Positions 56,439 to 64,000 of a stretch of 64,000 nucleotides of DNA are shown piece after piece; position 1 is the stretch's first letter, and each line of letters starts with the position of its first letter. The notes under the pieces are model-generated. The model saw nothing but the letters and a program-made list of their open reading frames with translations. It did no database searches and was not told where the DNA came from. A program made the position numbers and the translations under genes. The DNA comes from Deinococcus psychrotolerans (GTDB lineage: Bacteria; Deinococcota; Deinococci; Deinococcales; Deinococcaceae). The stretch covers positions 2,065,001 to 2,129,000 of the forward strand of contig NZ_CP034183.1 of NCBI RefSeq assembly GCF_003860465.1. The letters run 5' to 3'.

Positions 56439-57388
56439 AGGTGCAGCGCTCGCCGGACGGTCTTCCTGAGGCGGACGCTTGGCAAGACGCTTTGCCGCAG
56501 GCGGTGGTGCGCTTTGAAGAAGGCCGGATCACCCACCTGAACGCCGCCGCCGCCCGGCTGTGGGGGGTCAGCAACCAAAAAGCGGTGGGGCGCACGCTGC
56601 TCGAAGTGCTGCGCCGCCACACCCTCGAAGCCCTGGCCGAGCGCGGCGGCGAACTCGAACTCGACGTGGCGGGCCGCACTCTGCGCTGCGTGGCGGTGCC
56701 GGGTGCGCTGATCGTCGAAGACGTCACCGACCACCGCCGCCGCGAGGCCGAGTTGCGCGAGGCCACCGCCATCTTGTCGCACGAGTTCCGCACCCCTGTC
56801 ACCGGCCTGCGCGGGGTGTTAGAAGCGCTGGAATACGCCATGCCCACCGAGATGCAGCAGAGCTTTGTCAAACAGGGTCTCCAAGAAGTCGAGCGCCTCG
56901 CCCGCTTGGTCGAAGACCTGGCAGTGGGCTTCAGGCCGACCCGCGCCCGCACCGTGCCGCTGAGCGAAGTCTTTTTGCGGGCCGAGCGGCTGCTGCTGCC
57001 CGAGCTCAGCGCCCACGCCGCCCAGCTCAGCTTTGGCGACGACCATCTGGTGCGGGCCGATCCCGACAAGCTGCTGCAAATTCTGCTCAATCTCACCGAA
57101 AATGCCCTCAAGTACGGGCCACGCGGCGCGGCGATCGAGGTGCGGGCGGCGGCGCGGGGAAGCTGGGTGGAAGTCTCGGTCAGCGACGAGGGTGAGGCGC
57201 TGAGCAGCACCGAGCACCTGTTTCAGGCCCACACGCGCGGCGATCACGCGCCGGGCCTCGGCAGCGGCATGGGGCTGTATATCGTCCGCAGCATCGTGCA
57301 GGGCTGGGGCGGTCAGGCGTGGGCCGAGCGCCGGGAAGGGCGCAACGCCTTCGTGTTCACCTTGCCGGGCGTGGCGGGCTTGGTCTGA
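56426..57388 (+). CDS. sensor histidine kinase (PhoR-like)
   Basis: The 320-residue kinase has a PAS-like N-terminal sensor (RFEEGRITHLNAAAARLWGVSNQKAVGRTLLEVL), the dimerisation H-box AILSHEFRTPVTGLRG (His about 118), the N-box ILLNLTENALKYG and the G-box GLGSGMGLYIVRSIV. No transmembrane segment is visible, so it senses from the cytoplasm, unlike membrane PhoR. The GTG start lies inside the regulator gene. Operon with the response regulator and probably phoU. Confidence 0.88.
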   Translation: MESLKVQRSPDGLPEADAWQDALPQAVVRFEEGRITHLNAAAARLWGVSNQKAVGRTLLEVLRRHTLEALAERGGELELDVAGRTLRCVAVPGALIVEDVTDHRRREAELREATAILSHEFRTPVTGLRGVLEALEYAMPTEMQQSFVKQGLQEVERLARLVEDLAVGFRPTRARTVPLSEVFLRAERLLLPELSAHAAQLSFGDDHLVRADPDKLLQILLNLTENALKYGPRGAAIEVRAAARGSWVEVSVSDEGEALSSTEHLFQAHTRGDHAPGLGSGMGLYIVRSIVQGWGGQAWAERREGRNAFVFTLPGVAGLV

Positions 57389-57405
57389 TAAGAATTCCGA
57401 TCCAT

Positions 57406-57422
57406 CAGTTATGAAATAACTG
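57406..57422. promoter_or_regulatory. 17-bp palindrome, possible operator
   Basis: CAGTTAT and ATAACTG form a perfect 7-bp inverted repeat around GAA, 18 bp after the histidine-kinase gene. It does not match the Pho box. A TTGACC hexamer follows at once. It could be an operator for phoU, or chance. Confidence 0.4.
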
Positions 57423-57450
57423 TTGACCCGACTGAAGGGAGTAGGAAAAA

Positions 57451-57520
57451 ATACGGATTCCAGAATGGAGTTGGCTTTCGGTACTTTTCCGAAAGAGGAC
57501 AGAATGACCGGAATCCGTAT
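57451..57520. repeat. 70-bp nested inverted-repeat element
   Basis: Perfect 11-bp outer arms ATACGGATTCC (57451-57461) and GGAATCCGTAT (57510-57520) enclose a second perfect 7-bp pair, CTTTCGG (57475-57481) and CCGAAAG (57489-57495), and two AGAATG copies. It lies in the kinase-phoU gap. The layout resembles small non-coding repeats (MITE/SNR-like) found scattered in Deinococcus genomes; it could also be an RNA structure in the phoU leader. Confidence 0.65.
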
Positions 57521-57614
57521 GAGCGGGAGTAACCTCCGAGCCGCAAGCAGACAAAGCCCTGACATCCGCCTCTTACGGTCAAGGGGATTAAAGTAGGGTC
57601 TCTAAGGAGCCGGT

Positions 57615-58271
57615 ATGCGTGAAGTGTTGGAACAAGATTTGCAAAAAGTGCTGCGTGACGCCCTCGAAATGCTCAGTACGGTAGAGCGGATGCTGCCGAT
57701 TGCCGCCGACGTGCTGCTGCATCAAAATGTCAAACGCCTTCCCGAAATTCGCTCGATTGACCGCGAAGTCGACGCGCTGGAAACCCAGATCGAAGCCGAG
57801 TGCCTGCGGATCATCGCCCTGCACCAGCCGGTCGCCCGCGATCTGCGTTTGGTGGCGCTGGTGCTCAAGAGCTTGTCGGACATCGAGCGGATGGGCGACT
57901 ACGCCGTTCACGTGGCCGCCGACAGCGCGGAACTGGCGCAGGCCGCGCCTCTCAAGCGCTACGTCAACTTGGGCCGGATGCTGGAGCGCCTGCAAGAAAT
58001 GAGCGTGCATCTGCGCGCGGCTATCACCGAGCGCGACGTGAAGAAGGCCAACGAAACCTTGCAGATGGACGATGAAGTCGACGACCTCTACGAGCAGACC
58101 CAGCGCGAACTCGTCACGTACATGCTCGAAGACCCGCGCAACATCTCCAAGAGCTTGACCCTGATGCGGGTGGGCCGCAGCTTGGAGCGCATCGGCGACC
58201 ACATGGAAAACGTGGCCGAGCGCCTGAATTACTGGATCACCGGCCAGCGCGAAACGCAGATGCGCGACTGA
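57615..58271 (+). CDS. phoU: phosphate-signalling regulator PhoU
   Basis: The 218-residue all-helical protein has two PhoU repeats: LHQPVARDLRLVALVLKSLSDIERMGDYAVHVA in the first, and LMRVGRSLERIGDHMENVAERLNYWITG in the second. The conserved ERMGDYA/ERIGDHM metal sites are clear. PhoU restrains the PhoR kinase through the Pst transporter. AAGGAGCC precedes the ATG. No pst gene is in the window. Confidence 0.95.
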   Translation: MREVLEQDLQKVLRDALEMLSTVERMLPIAADVLLHQNVKRLPEIRSIDREVDALETQIEAECLRIIALHQPVARDLRLVALVLKSLSDIERMGDYAVHVAADSAELAQAAPLKRYVNLGRMLERLQEMSVHLRAAITERDVKKANETLQMDDEVDDLYEQTQRELVTYMLEDPRNISKSLTLMRVGRSLERIGDHMENVAERLNYWITGQRETQMRD

Positions 58272-58419
58272 AGGACTGGGGAGCGGGAATAGGGGAGTGG
58301 TCAGTAGCAACAGCGCCAAAAGCTGTTCAGCTGCTGACCACTTCCTTATCCCACCAACCACTCCCTCTGACCCGAATTCCGCTTCAATCGCTCCCCAGCC
58401 TGCCTGCTAAGCTGCGGCC

Positions 58420-59403
58420 ATGACGCCCGTTTCACCGCCTGTTCCCGCGCCGTCCTCCCGCCTCGACGCCCTGAGTCTGGGGGCCATCTGCATCACCATT
58501 TTGTTTTGGGCTTCGGCGTTTGCGGGCATTCGGGCGGGTTTGCAGGTCTTTTCGCCGGGCCACCTGACGCTCTACCGCTTTTTGGTGGCCTCAGCCGTGC
58601 TGCTCGTCTACGCGCTCGTGACCCGAATCCCGCTGCCCAGCCGCGCCGACGCGCTGCGAATTTTTGGATTGTCGTTTTGCGGCATCACGCTGTATCACGC
58701 GCTGCTCAATTACGGCGAACAGAGCGTGCCTGCCGGAACCGCCAGCCTTATTATCGCGGCGGGGCCGGTCATTACGGCGCTGATCGCCACCCGCTTTGCC
58801 GCAGAAAAGCTGACCCTGCTCGGCTGGCTCGGTACCTTCATCAGTTTGGCGGGCGTGCTGCTGATCGTCTTGGGCGGCGGGCAGGGCGTGTCGTTTACTG
58901 GCGGCGCGATTTTGATTTTGCTGGCCGCGCTGTTTACCAGCATTTATTTCGTGTTCCAGCGGCCCATTCTCGGGCGCATGAAGCCGCTGAATTTCACGGT
59001 TTGGAGTTTGCTGCTGGGCACGCTGCCGATGCTGATTTTCCTGCCGGGCTTCGCGGGCGAGTGGCGGGCCGCGCCGCTGAGCGCTCACCTGGCGGTCATT
59101 TATCTGGGAATCTTTCCCTCGGCGCTGGCGTACCTGACATGGACATTTGCGCTGTCGCGGGTGAGTGCCAGCGCCACCACCAGTTTCTTATTTGTCAGTC
59201 CGGTGCTGGCCACCCTGATCGCTTGGCTATGGCTGGGCGAGGTGCCGGGAGGAATTTCGCTGCTTGGCGGCGCGGTGGCGCTTATCGGGGTGCTGTTGGT
59301 CAATACTTTGGGCCGCCCCGCGCCTGCCCGCGCCCAGTCTGATCCAATCGCACAACCTGACTCAACCGCCCAGTCCAGCGCTGAAACCCGCAGGCTTTCA
59401 TGA
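58420..59403 (+). CDS. EamA/DMT-family transporter
   Basis: The 327-residue, about ten-helix protein has two EamA repeats ([60 protein letters not shown]), as in metabolite exporters. It is unrelated in detail to the EamA protein at 238-1218. TAAGCT lies 6 nt before the ATG. The stop overlaps the next start (ATGA), coupling it to an ABC transporter fusion gene. Confidence 0.9.
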   Translation: MTPVSPPVPAPSSRLDALSLGAICITILFWASAFAGIRAGLQVFSPGHLTLYRFLVASAVLLVYALVTRIPLPSRADALRIFGLSFCGITLYHALLNYGEQSVPAGTASLIIAAGPVITALIATRFAAEKLTLLGWLGTFISLAGVLLIVLGGGQGVSFTGGAILILLAALFTSIYFVFQRPILGRMKPLNFTVWSLLLGTLPMLIFLPGFAGEWRAAPLSAHLAVIYLGIFPSALAYLTWTFALSRVSASATTSFLFVSPVLATLIAWLWLGEVPGGISLLGGAVALIGVLLVNTLGRPAPARAQSDPIAQPDSTAQSSAETRRLS

Positions 59404-60968
59404 CCCCGCTGCCTGATCAACCGCTGCCCGGTCAACCGTTAACTAAGTCAGCAGCCCCCCTTCCACTCGCTGAGCTGCCGCAAGCTGATGTCAGGGGCAG
59501 CGTCTCCGGCACGGCGGCCATCGAACTCCAGGACGTGAGCTTGCGCCTCGGCGGGCGTGAGGTGCTGAGCGGCGTCAATCTGGAGGTGCGGCGCGGCGAG
59601 TTTCTGGCGATCATCGGGCCGTCGGGCGGTGGCAAAAGCACGCTGCTGAGAATCGTCTCGGGGCTGCTCCGCGCCGATTCGGGAGAAGTGGCGGTGCGCG
59701 GGCGGCCCGCCTACGTCTTTCAAGATGACCGCTTGCTGCCGTGGCGCTCGGCCCTCAGAAACGTCTCGCTGCCGTGTGAACTCGGCTCGGGTGGGGTGCT
59801 GACCCCCGGTGAGGCGCTGAAGTTGGTGGGCATGGCGGCCTACGGCGATTACCTGCCGGCCCAGCTCTCCGGCGGCATGCGGGCGCGGGTGGGGCTGGCC
59901 CGCGCTCTGGCGCAGTCAGGCGACATTTTGCTGCTCGACGAGCCGTTCGCCGCGCTCGACGCCCTGGTGCGCGAGCGCTTCAACGACGAGCTGCGCCACC
60001 TGCACGAAAAAACTGGTCAGACCACTTTGATGGTCACGCATTCGATCCGTGAAGCGGTGCTGCTGGCCGACAGGGTGGCGGTGCTGCGCGGCGGCAAAAT
60101 CGTGGCGCTGCTCGAAACGCGCGGTCAGGGGCGGCTGAGCGCATACACCGAGGGAACCGAAGCGCAGTTGCGCTCACTGCTCGGCAGCGGAGACAGCACC
60201 CACAACTGGTCGCCGCCGCCAGCAGAGCGCAGCAAATCCGAGTGGTTGCCGGTCTTGGCGCTGGCGCTGGGCCTGCTGATCTGGCAGGGGCTGGCGGTGC
60301 GAATCAACGCCGATTACCTGCTACCCACCCCGCTGAGGGTCTGGCAGGTGTTCTGGCAAAACCGCGCCGACCTGCTCTCGCAACTCGGCTACACCGCCTC
60401 AGTGGCCTTGCTGGGAGCACTGCTGGGCAGCGCTTTCGGCGTGCTGATCGGCTACCCGATGGCGCGTCTCCGGTGGCTGGAGCGCTTTTTGAGCCCGCTG
60501 CTGATCGCCAGCCAGAGCACCCCGACGGTGGTGCTGGCTCCGGTGCTGCTGCTGTGGCTGGGTTTCGGGATTTTGCCGGGTATTCTGGTCAGCGCCCTGA
60601 CCGCTTTCTATCCGGTGCTGGTGTCCACTCTGGTCGGCGTGCGCGAAGTCGACCGCACTTACCAAGAACTCTTCAGCACCCTGCGGGCCACGCCGCTTCA
60701 GCGCCTGCTGCACCTCGAACTTCCCGGAGCTTTACCGGTGCTGCTCGGCGGGCTGCGCTTGTCGCTGAGTCTGGCGCTGATCGGCGCGGTGGTCTGGGAA
60801 TTTACCAGCAACCAGCGCGGTTTGGGCTTTGCCATCAATCAGGCGCGGCAGTCGTACCAAACGCCCAGAGTCTTTGCGGCGATTGCCCTACTGGTGCTGC
60901 TGGGCGTGGCCCTCTACAGCGTGGTGGCGTGGCTGGAGAGGCGCGAACAGCGGCGGCGCGGGCGCTGA
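59400..60968 (+). CDS. ABC transporter ATPase-permease fusion (nitrate/sulfonate/taurine class)
   Basis: The 522-residue protein joins an ATPase (about residues 40-260: [54 protein letters not shown]) to a permease of the BinPDT/SsuC type (about 285-515: [92 protein letters not shown]). SsuB and SsuC-like subunits are normally separate. No binding protein is adjacent. Translation is coupled to the upstream exporter gene. Confidence 0.9.
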   Translation: MTPLPDQPLPGQPLTKSAAPLPLAELPQADVRGSVSGTAAIELQDVSLRLGGREVLSGVNLEVRRGEFLAIIGPSGGGKSTLLRIVSGLLRADSGEVAVRGRPAYVFQDDRLLPWRSALRNVSLPCELGSGGVLTPGEALKLVGMAAYGDYLPAQLSGGMRARVGLARALAQSGDILLLDEPFAALDALVRERFNDELRHLHEKTGQTTLMVTHSIREAVLLADRVAVLRGGKIVALLETRGQGRLSAYTEGTEAQLRSLLGSGDSTHNWSPPPAERSKSEWLPVLALALGLLIWQGLAVRINADYLLPTPLRVWQVFWQNRADLLSQLGYTASVALLGALLGSAFGVLIGYPMARLRWLERFLSPLLIASQSTPTVVLAPVLLLWLGFGILPGILVSALTAFYPVLVSTLVGVREVDRTYQELFSTLRATPLQRLLHLELPGALPVLLGGLRLSLSLALIGAVVWEFTSNQRGLGFAINQARQSYQTPRVFAAIALLVLLGVALYSVVAWLERREQRRRGR

Positions 60969-61017
60969 GCTGAGCAATGGGATTGGGCTGAGCACTGATC
61001 TGAGCAATGGAGCACAG

Positions 61018-61055
61018 CAAAAAGCAGCCGGAAGAAAAGTCTCTTTCCGGCTGCT
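61018..61055 (-). terminator. terminator of the secreted-protein gene
   Basis: On the minus strand AGCAGCCGGAA and TTCCGGCTGCT pair over 11 bp with an 11-nt loop, followed by TTTTGC. It begins about 19 bp after the stop. Confidence 0.8.
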
Positions 61056-61073
61056 GGTCTAGGGATCGGTTGT

Positions 61074-61481
61074 TCAGAAGCTGCTGTTGTAGGCGACGCC
61101 CACCACCGGCACATTGAAGCTGGTCAGGACTTTGTCGCCGGAAGTCAGGGTCACGAGGCTGTCCGCGTTGACTGCCACACTGAGGTCGCTGCGGGCCACC
61201 GAGACGGCCAGCACTGCGTAAGCGCCGTCTTGCGAAACGCCGGTCAGGGCGATGCTGGTGCCTTCAGGCAAACCGCTGGCACTCAGGGCGAGGTCGCTGG
61301 GAATGGTGCCGCCGAGTTCAGAAACCGGCACTGTCAGGGTCATCCAATCGGATTCGGTGTACAGCGGGTTGTAGGAAGCGCCGCTGATGGGGGCGGGCAT
61401 GGTCGAAGCAAAAGCGGTGCTGGCGGGCACGAAGCTCAGGGCGGCGGTCAGGGTCAGGACGCTCAAAATGGACTTAGGCAT
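61074..61481 (-). CDS. small secreted protein of unknown function
   Basis: This 135-residue protein has a signal peptide (SILSVLTLTAALSFVPASTAFA). The mature part of about 112 residues is beta-rich and hydrophilic (DWMTLTVPVSELGGTIPSDLALSASG, GAYAVLAVSVARSDLSVAV). No family recognised. AAAGGAGAACCACC gives a strong ribosome site, suggesting an abundant exported product. It has its own terminator. Confidence 0.8.
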   Translation of the reverse strand: MPKSILSVLTLTAALSFVPASTAFASTMPAPISGASYNPLYTESDWMTLTVPVSELGGTIPSDLALSASGLPEGTSIALTGVSQDGAYAVLAVSVARSDLSVAVNADSLVTLTSGDKVLTSFNVPVVGVAYNSSF

Positions 61482-61779
61482 GGTGGTTCTCCTTTGAAGG
61501 GGTGATGGAGGGTGAGGAGTTTGCTCGGCTGACTTGGTTTGGGCGGCTTTGCTCCGTCCTTGAACAAAGAATGCGACGCTGCGTTGCAGGCTGAGCGAAG
61601 AACAAATGGAGATTGTGTGCAGCCCCAGTTGCTGTGCTCAGCGTCCCAAAACCCGCTTCCTGACGCGCTCCTGACCGCAAACGTGACCCACCGCCTTCAC
61701 CATTTCCGCAAAAATAAAAGGCGTCTCAAGGCCGCTTCCCGCGCCGCTGTGCGTGCGCTATACTTCGGGCCGCTTGTGG
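61482..61779. other. intergenic region between secreted-protein gene and tRNA-Leu
   Basis: 298 bp with no supported gene. It holds the promoter of the minus-strand gene (not resolved) and, at its right end, TATACT (61759-61764), which serves tRNA-Leu. A run of A residues near 61710-61720 is locally AT-rich. Confidence 0.6.
61759..61764 (+). promoter_or_regulatory. -10 hexamer of tRNA-Leu
   Basis: TATACT, 15 bp before the tRNA. The -35 region at the matching distance is weak (CTTCCC). Confidence 0.6.
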
Positions 61780-61864
61780 GCCGGGATGGCGGAATCGGTA
61801 GACGCACTCGACTTAAAATCGAACGCTTCACGGCATACGGGTTCAAGTCCCGTTCTCGGCACCA
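61780..61864 (+). tRNA. tRNA-Leu (anticodon TAA)
   Basis: Acceptor GCCGGGA with TCTCGGC, long D and variable regions as in class II tRNA, anticodon stem TCGA/TCGA with loop CTTAAAA (anticodon TAA), T arm ACGGG/CCCGT with loop TTCAAGT, discriminator A and encoded CCA. Confidence 0.95.
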
Positions 61865-61876
61865 AGCAGGAAGCTT

Positions 61877-61902
61877 AAACCTCGTCTCAGGGCGGGGTTT
61901 TT
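61877..61902 (+). terminator. terminator of tRNA-Leu
   Basis: AAACCTCG pairs with CGGGGTTT (one G-U) around an 8-nt loop, followed by a T run, 12 bp after the CCA. Confidence 0.85.
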
Positions 61903-62096
61903 CGTTTGGTGTCCGGCGGGCCTCGCTCCGTTTTTAAAGTGGTCGCCAAACCTTGTAGAGCGTGGAGCTTCGTGCCAGACGATTTGACGCTTGCGTGTCG
62001 TTCTCAGGCCGCACGTTGGGGGGCCCCTAACTCGATGAATACGCCTGTAACAAAAGAAGAAGTTTGGCAAAACAGGTTTGCGCTAGAACAGGGTAT

Positions 62097-62441
62097 ATGT
62101 CCCTGTTCCACCCCATCCTCGCCGATCTCCTGCTGCTGGCTCTGGCCGCGTTGCTTCTGCGCAGTGGAGCACGCCAACTGCACTACCGTGACGCTCCTTA
62201 CCTGTTCCGGAGGCGTCGACTGCTGTGGGGAGCGCTGAGTTTGCTCCTTCACGGAGTGGCCCTCATCGGTGTCATGGCCCTGCTGATCGAGCTCTACTCG
62301 CCGGTCTGGTGGCTGGCGGTGCTGATAGGCGCTGTTCCGGTTCTGCTGATTTTCGGCTACGCCCTGCGGGTCATAAGCAATCCGAGGCGAATGGCCATGC
62401 TCAACAAACGCCACTGGAAGGGGCCTGAGCTCGTTCCCTAA
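62097..62441 (+). CDS. small three-helix membrane protein
   Basis: The 114-residue protein has three predicted membrane helices (LADLLLLALAALLL, LLWGALSLLLHGVALIGVMALLI, WWLAVLIGAVPVLLIFGYALRV) and a short basic C-terminus. No family recognised. TAGAAC lies 7 nt before the ATG, one base from the leaderless consensus. The 194 bp before it, after the tRNA-Leu terminator, holds no gene. It is convergent with truA, 3 bp apart. Confidence 0.65.
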   Translation: MSLFHPILADLLLLALAALLLRSGARQLHYRDAPYLFRRRRLLWGALSLLLHGVALIGVMALLIELYSPVWWLAVLIGAVPVLLIFGYALRVISNPRRMAMLNKRHWKGPELVP

Positions 62442-62444
62442 GCT

Positions 62445-63260
62445 TTAGCTTTCTGGCCTGTACACCGCTCCGCTGAAATACAGGCCGTGCGCCGGAACAT
62501 TGGCGGCGGCCCGTGAACGCTGGCGCGAGGCCAGCACCGCCTGCACCTGCTCAGCGCTGACTTGGCCCGCGCCGACTTTGAGCAGCGTGCCGACGAGGCC
62601 GCGCACCATATGGCGCAAAAAGCTCTCGCCCGCCACCTCAAATTCAAGTAGCTCGCCCCGCTGGATCACGTCCAAGCGGCGCAGCTCCCGCACAGTCTGG
62701 CGCTCTTCTTGGGTGGCAAACGCGGCAAAGTCGTGCTGACCAATCAGCAGCGCGGCGGCCCGGCGCACGGCGGCCAAATCGATCTCCGCCGGATGATGCA
62801 GCGCCCGGCCTTCCCAGAGCGGGCGGCGCTGCGGCGTGTTGAGCACACGGTAGACATACCGGCGCTCGGTGCAGGTAAAGCGGGCGTGGAAGTGAGGCGG
62901 CGCGGGCGATAGCTCGGTCACGGCCAAGTCGGCGGGCAGGTGGGCATTCAGGGCGCGGGCGAGCTGGGCGGGTTTGGGCTTTAGGCTTCCCAGCCGCAGA
63001 TCAAGGTGGGCCGTCATCGCCTCGGCGTGAACGCCCGCGTCGGTGCGGCCCGCTGCCACCGGGCGAAAAGCGTCTTCAGGAGCGCCCAGCAGCGGCACGA
63101 ACGCTTGCCACAGCGTATCTTGCACGCTGCGGGCGCTGGGCTGTGATTGCCAGCCGACAAAGCCTGCGCCGTGCCAGCTCAGCGTCACTTGCCAGCGCTC
63201 AAAGCCCTGCGGTGGGCGGTGCCTTCTGCGGTCAGTTATCTCAGCCTGCGTCACATTCAC
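62445..63260 (-). CDS. truA: tRNA pseudouridine synthase A
   Basis: TruA makes pseudouridine 38-40 in tRNA anticodon arms. The catalytic Asp is in [43 protein letters not shown] and [19 protein letters not shown] fit the family. Start codons TTG 63263, GTG 63260 and GTG 63254 compete. 63260 gives 271 residues, the normal length. The frame is open to 63386 but the extra residues look random. It is divergent from the peptidase gene across about 50 bp, and the minus strand has TAAAAT about 13 nt upstream. Confidence 0.92.
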   Translation of the reverse strand: MNVTQAEITDRRRHRPPQGFERWQVTLSWHGAGFVGWQSQPSARSVQDTLWQAFVPLLGAPEDAFRPVAAGRTDAGVHAEAMTAHLDLRLGSLKPKPAQLARALNAHLPADLAVTELSPAPPHFHARFTCTERRYVYRVLNTPQRRPLWEGRALHHPAEIDLAAVRRAAALLIGQHDFAAFATQEERQTVRELRRLDVIQRGELLEFEVAGESFLRHMVRGLVGTLLKVGAGQVSAEQVQAVLASRQRSRAAANVPAHGLYFSGAVYRPES

Positions 63261-63310
63261 CAAACACCCGCCGATTTTAGCGACAATACGGGTCTGTGTT
63301 GGGAGAAACC

Positions 63311-64000
63311 GTGTCGAGACCGCGCAAAAAAAGTCACCCCGTATGGGGTTTGGTGTGTGCCAGCTTGCTGTTGTGCTGGAGTGCACAAGCAGCGGGCACC
63401 TATACCGTCCAGGCAGGCGACAACCTGACCGTAATCGCCAAGCGCACCGGCCTCAGCGTGGGGCAACTGCGGGCGGCCAATCCGCAAATCCGTGACCTCA
63501 ACGCGGTGCAGGCCGGAAAAAGCATTCGCCTGCCTGACGCCCACAAAGTGGCCACCAGCCACCGCGTCAGGAGCGGTGAAACGCTGAGCAGCGTCGCCGC
63601 CCGCTACCGCCTCAGCTTGTCTCAGTTGGTGCGGGCCAACGCTGGGCTGAGTGCCAGCAGGCCGCTGCGGGCCGGAAAAGTGCTGTACATTCCGGCCCGC
63701 CGGGTGGTTGTCGCGGCGGCCAAAGCCAGAGGTTCAAGTTCTCAGGCCGTCATCAAAACCGCCAGCTTGCGTCCACTGGCTCCTGCCTCCGGCTCCCGGA
63801 GTTGGAACTGGCCGGTGCAGGGCTGGGTCAGCAGCGGCTACGGCGAGCGCAACATCGACGGCGACCAGGAAATGCACTACGGCGTGGACATCGTGGTTCC
63901 CGAGGGTACATTGGTGCGGGCTGCCCGGGGAGGCCGGGTGATCGAGTCAAGAGCCGACTTCGCCCGTGGCTGGGGCTGGACGATCATCGTGGATCACGGT
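63311..64000 (+). CDS. LysM-domain M23 peptidase (incomplete at window end)
   Basis: From the GTG at 63311, preceded by GGGAG at 6 nt, the frame is open to the window edge (230 codons). A signal peptide [27 protein letters not shown] is followed by two LysM repeats ([54 protein letters not shown]), a linker and the start of a LytM/M23 domain ([23 protein letters not shown] with the zinc His and Asp, then [11 protein letters not shown]). It likely cuts or binds peptidoglycan in the envelope. The remaining zinc ligands lie beyond the window. Confidence 0.9.
   Translation, partial: MSRPRKKSHPVWGLVCASLLLCWSAQAAGTYTVQAGDNLTVIAKRTGLSVGQLRAANPQIRDLNAVQAGKSIRLPDAHKVATSHRVRSGETLSSVAARYRLSLSQLVRANAGLSASRPLRAGKVLYIPARRVVVAAAKARGSSSQAVIKTASLRPLAPASGSRSWNWPVQGWVSSGYGERNIDGDQEMHYGVDIVVPEGTLVRAARGGRVIESRADFARGWGWTIIVDHG

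Noticed and set aside
57406..57422. Palindrome considered as a Pho box or a radiation/desiccation response motif
   Set aside because: Lacks the CTGTCAT direct repeats of a Pho box and matches only the TTATG/ATAA edges of the radiation motif, with different spacing.

Overview
The window reads as a chromosomal segment from a Deinococcus-type bacterium. The DNA is GC-rich. Many proteins look Deinococcus-like, such as a DR2241-type CbiX protein, DUF4384/PEGA secreted proteins and an LptD-like barrel. At least 26 genes carry a TANNNT -10 hexamer exactly 6-7 nt before the start codon and no Shine-Dalgarno, which is the leaderless-mRNA architecture known for this genus. I used that signature throughout to choose starts. 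Genes for exported or abundant proteins instead tend to have a clear AGGAG-type site. No dnaA, rRNA, CRISPR array or prophage is present. The single mobile element is one IS4-like insertion sequence.

Layout. 1-7.8 kb: end of tgt, an EamA transporter, a TPR protein, then a minus-strand run (methyltransferase, nitrilase-family amidase, lipoprotein, CbiX-type chelatase, HAD phosphatase, cold-shock protein). 8.0-9.4 kb: the IS. 9.4-18.5 kb: a FAD oxidoreductase, an envelope operon (SpoIID-like, LptD-like barrel, lipoprotein), VanZ-like protein plus methylmalonyl-CoA epimerase, and birA-bioY. 18.55-18.73 kb: six perfect DnaA boxes between two convergent genes, the most striking non-coding feature. 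18.8-33.2 kb: trpF, holB, phosphoesterases, hemW, cutA, a frameshifted macro-domain gene, a penicillin-acylase-family gene, an nrnA-like gene, several small genes and an aminoglycoside-phosphotransferase-family gene broken by one amber codon. 33.2-38.1 kb: a branched-chain amino-acid ABC transporter in which LivM and LivG are fused. 38.2-40.8 kb: clpS-clpA.

41-52 kb: a DUF4384 protein, a pair of related CHRD/SOD-like exported proteins (one with a cupredoxin domain), a cdaA-cdaR cluster (c-di-AMP synthesis) translationally coupled to a double-ATPase ABC protein, an esterase, a dynamin-like GTPase, a solute-binding protein, a second DUF4384 protein with PEGA repeats, and tRNA-Gln. 52-64 kb: a DEAD-box helicase, tRNA-Trp, an MBL hydrolase, a PhoB/PhoR-like two-component system with phoU, an EamA transporter coupled to an ATPase-permease fusion, a secreted protein, tRNA-Leu, truA and a LysM/M23 peptidase cut by the window end.

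Functional themes are envelope building (SpoIID-like, LptD-like, LysM-M23, lipoproteins), nucleotide signalling and turnover (cdaA and an nrnA-like phosphodiesterase, which could make and degrade c-di-AMP), cofactor handling (birA/bioY, hemW, CbiX), proteolysis (clpSA), phosphate-type signalling, and transport.
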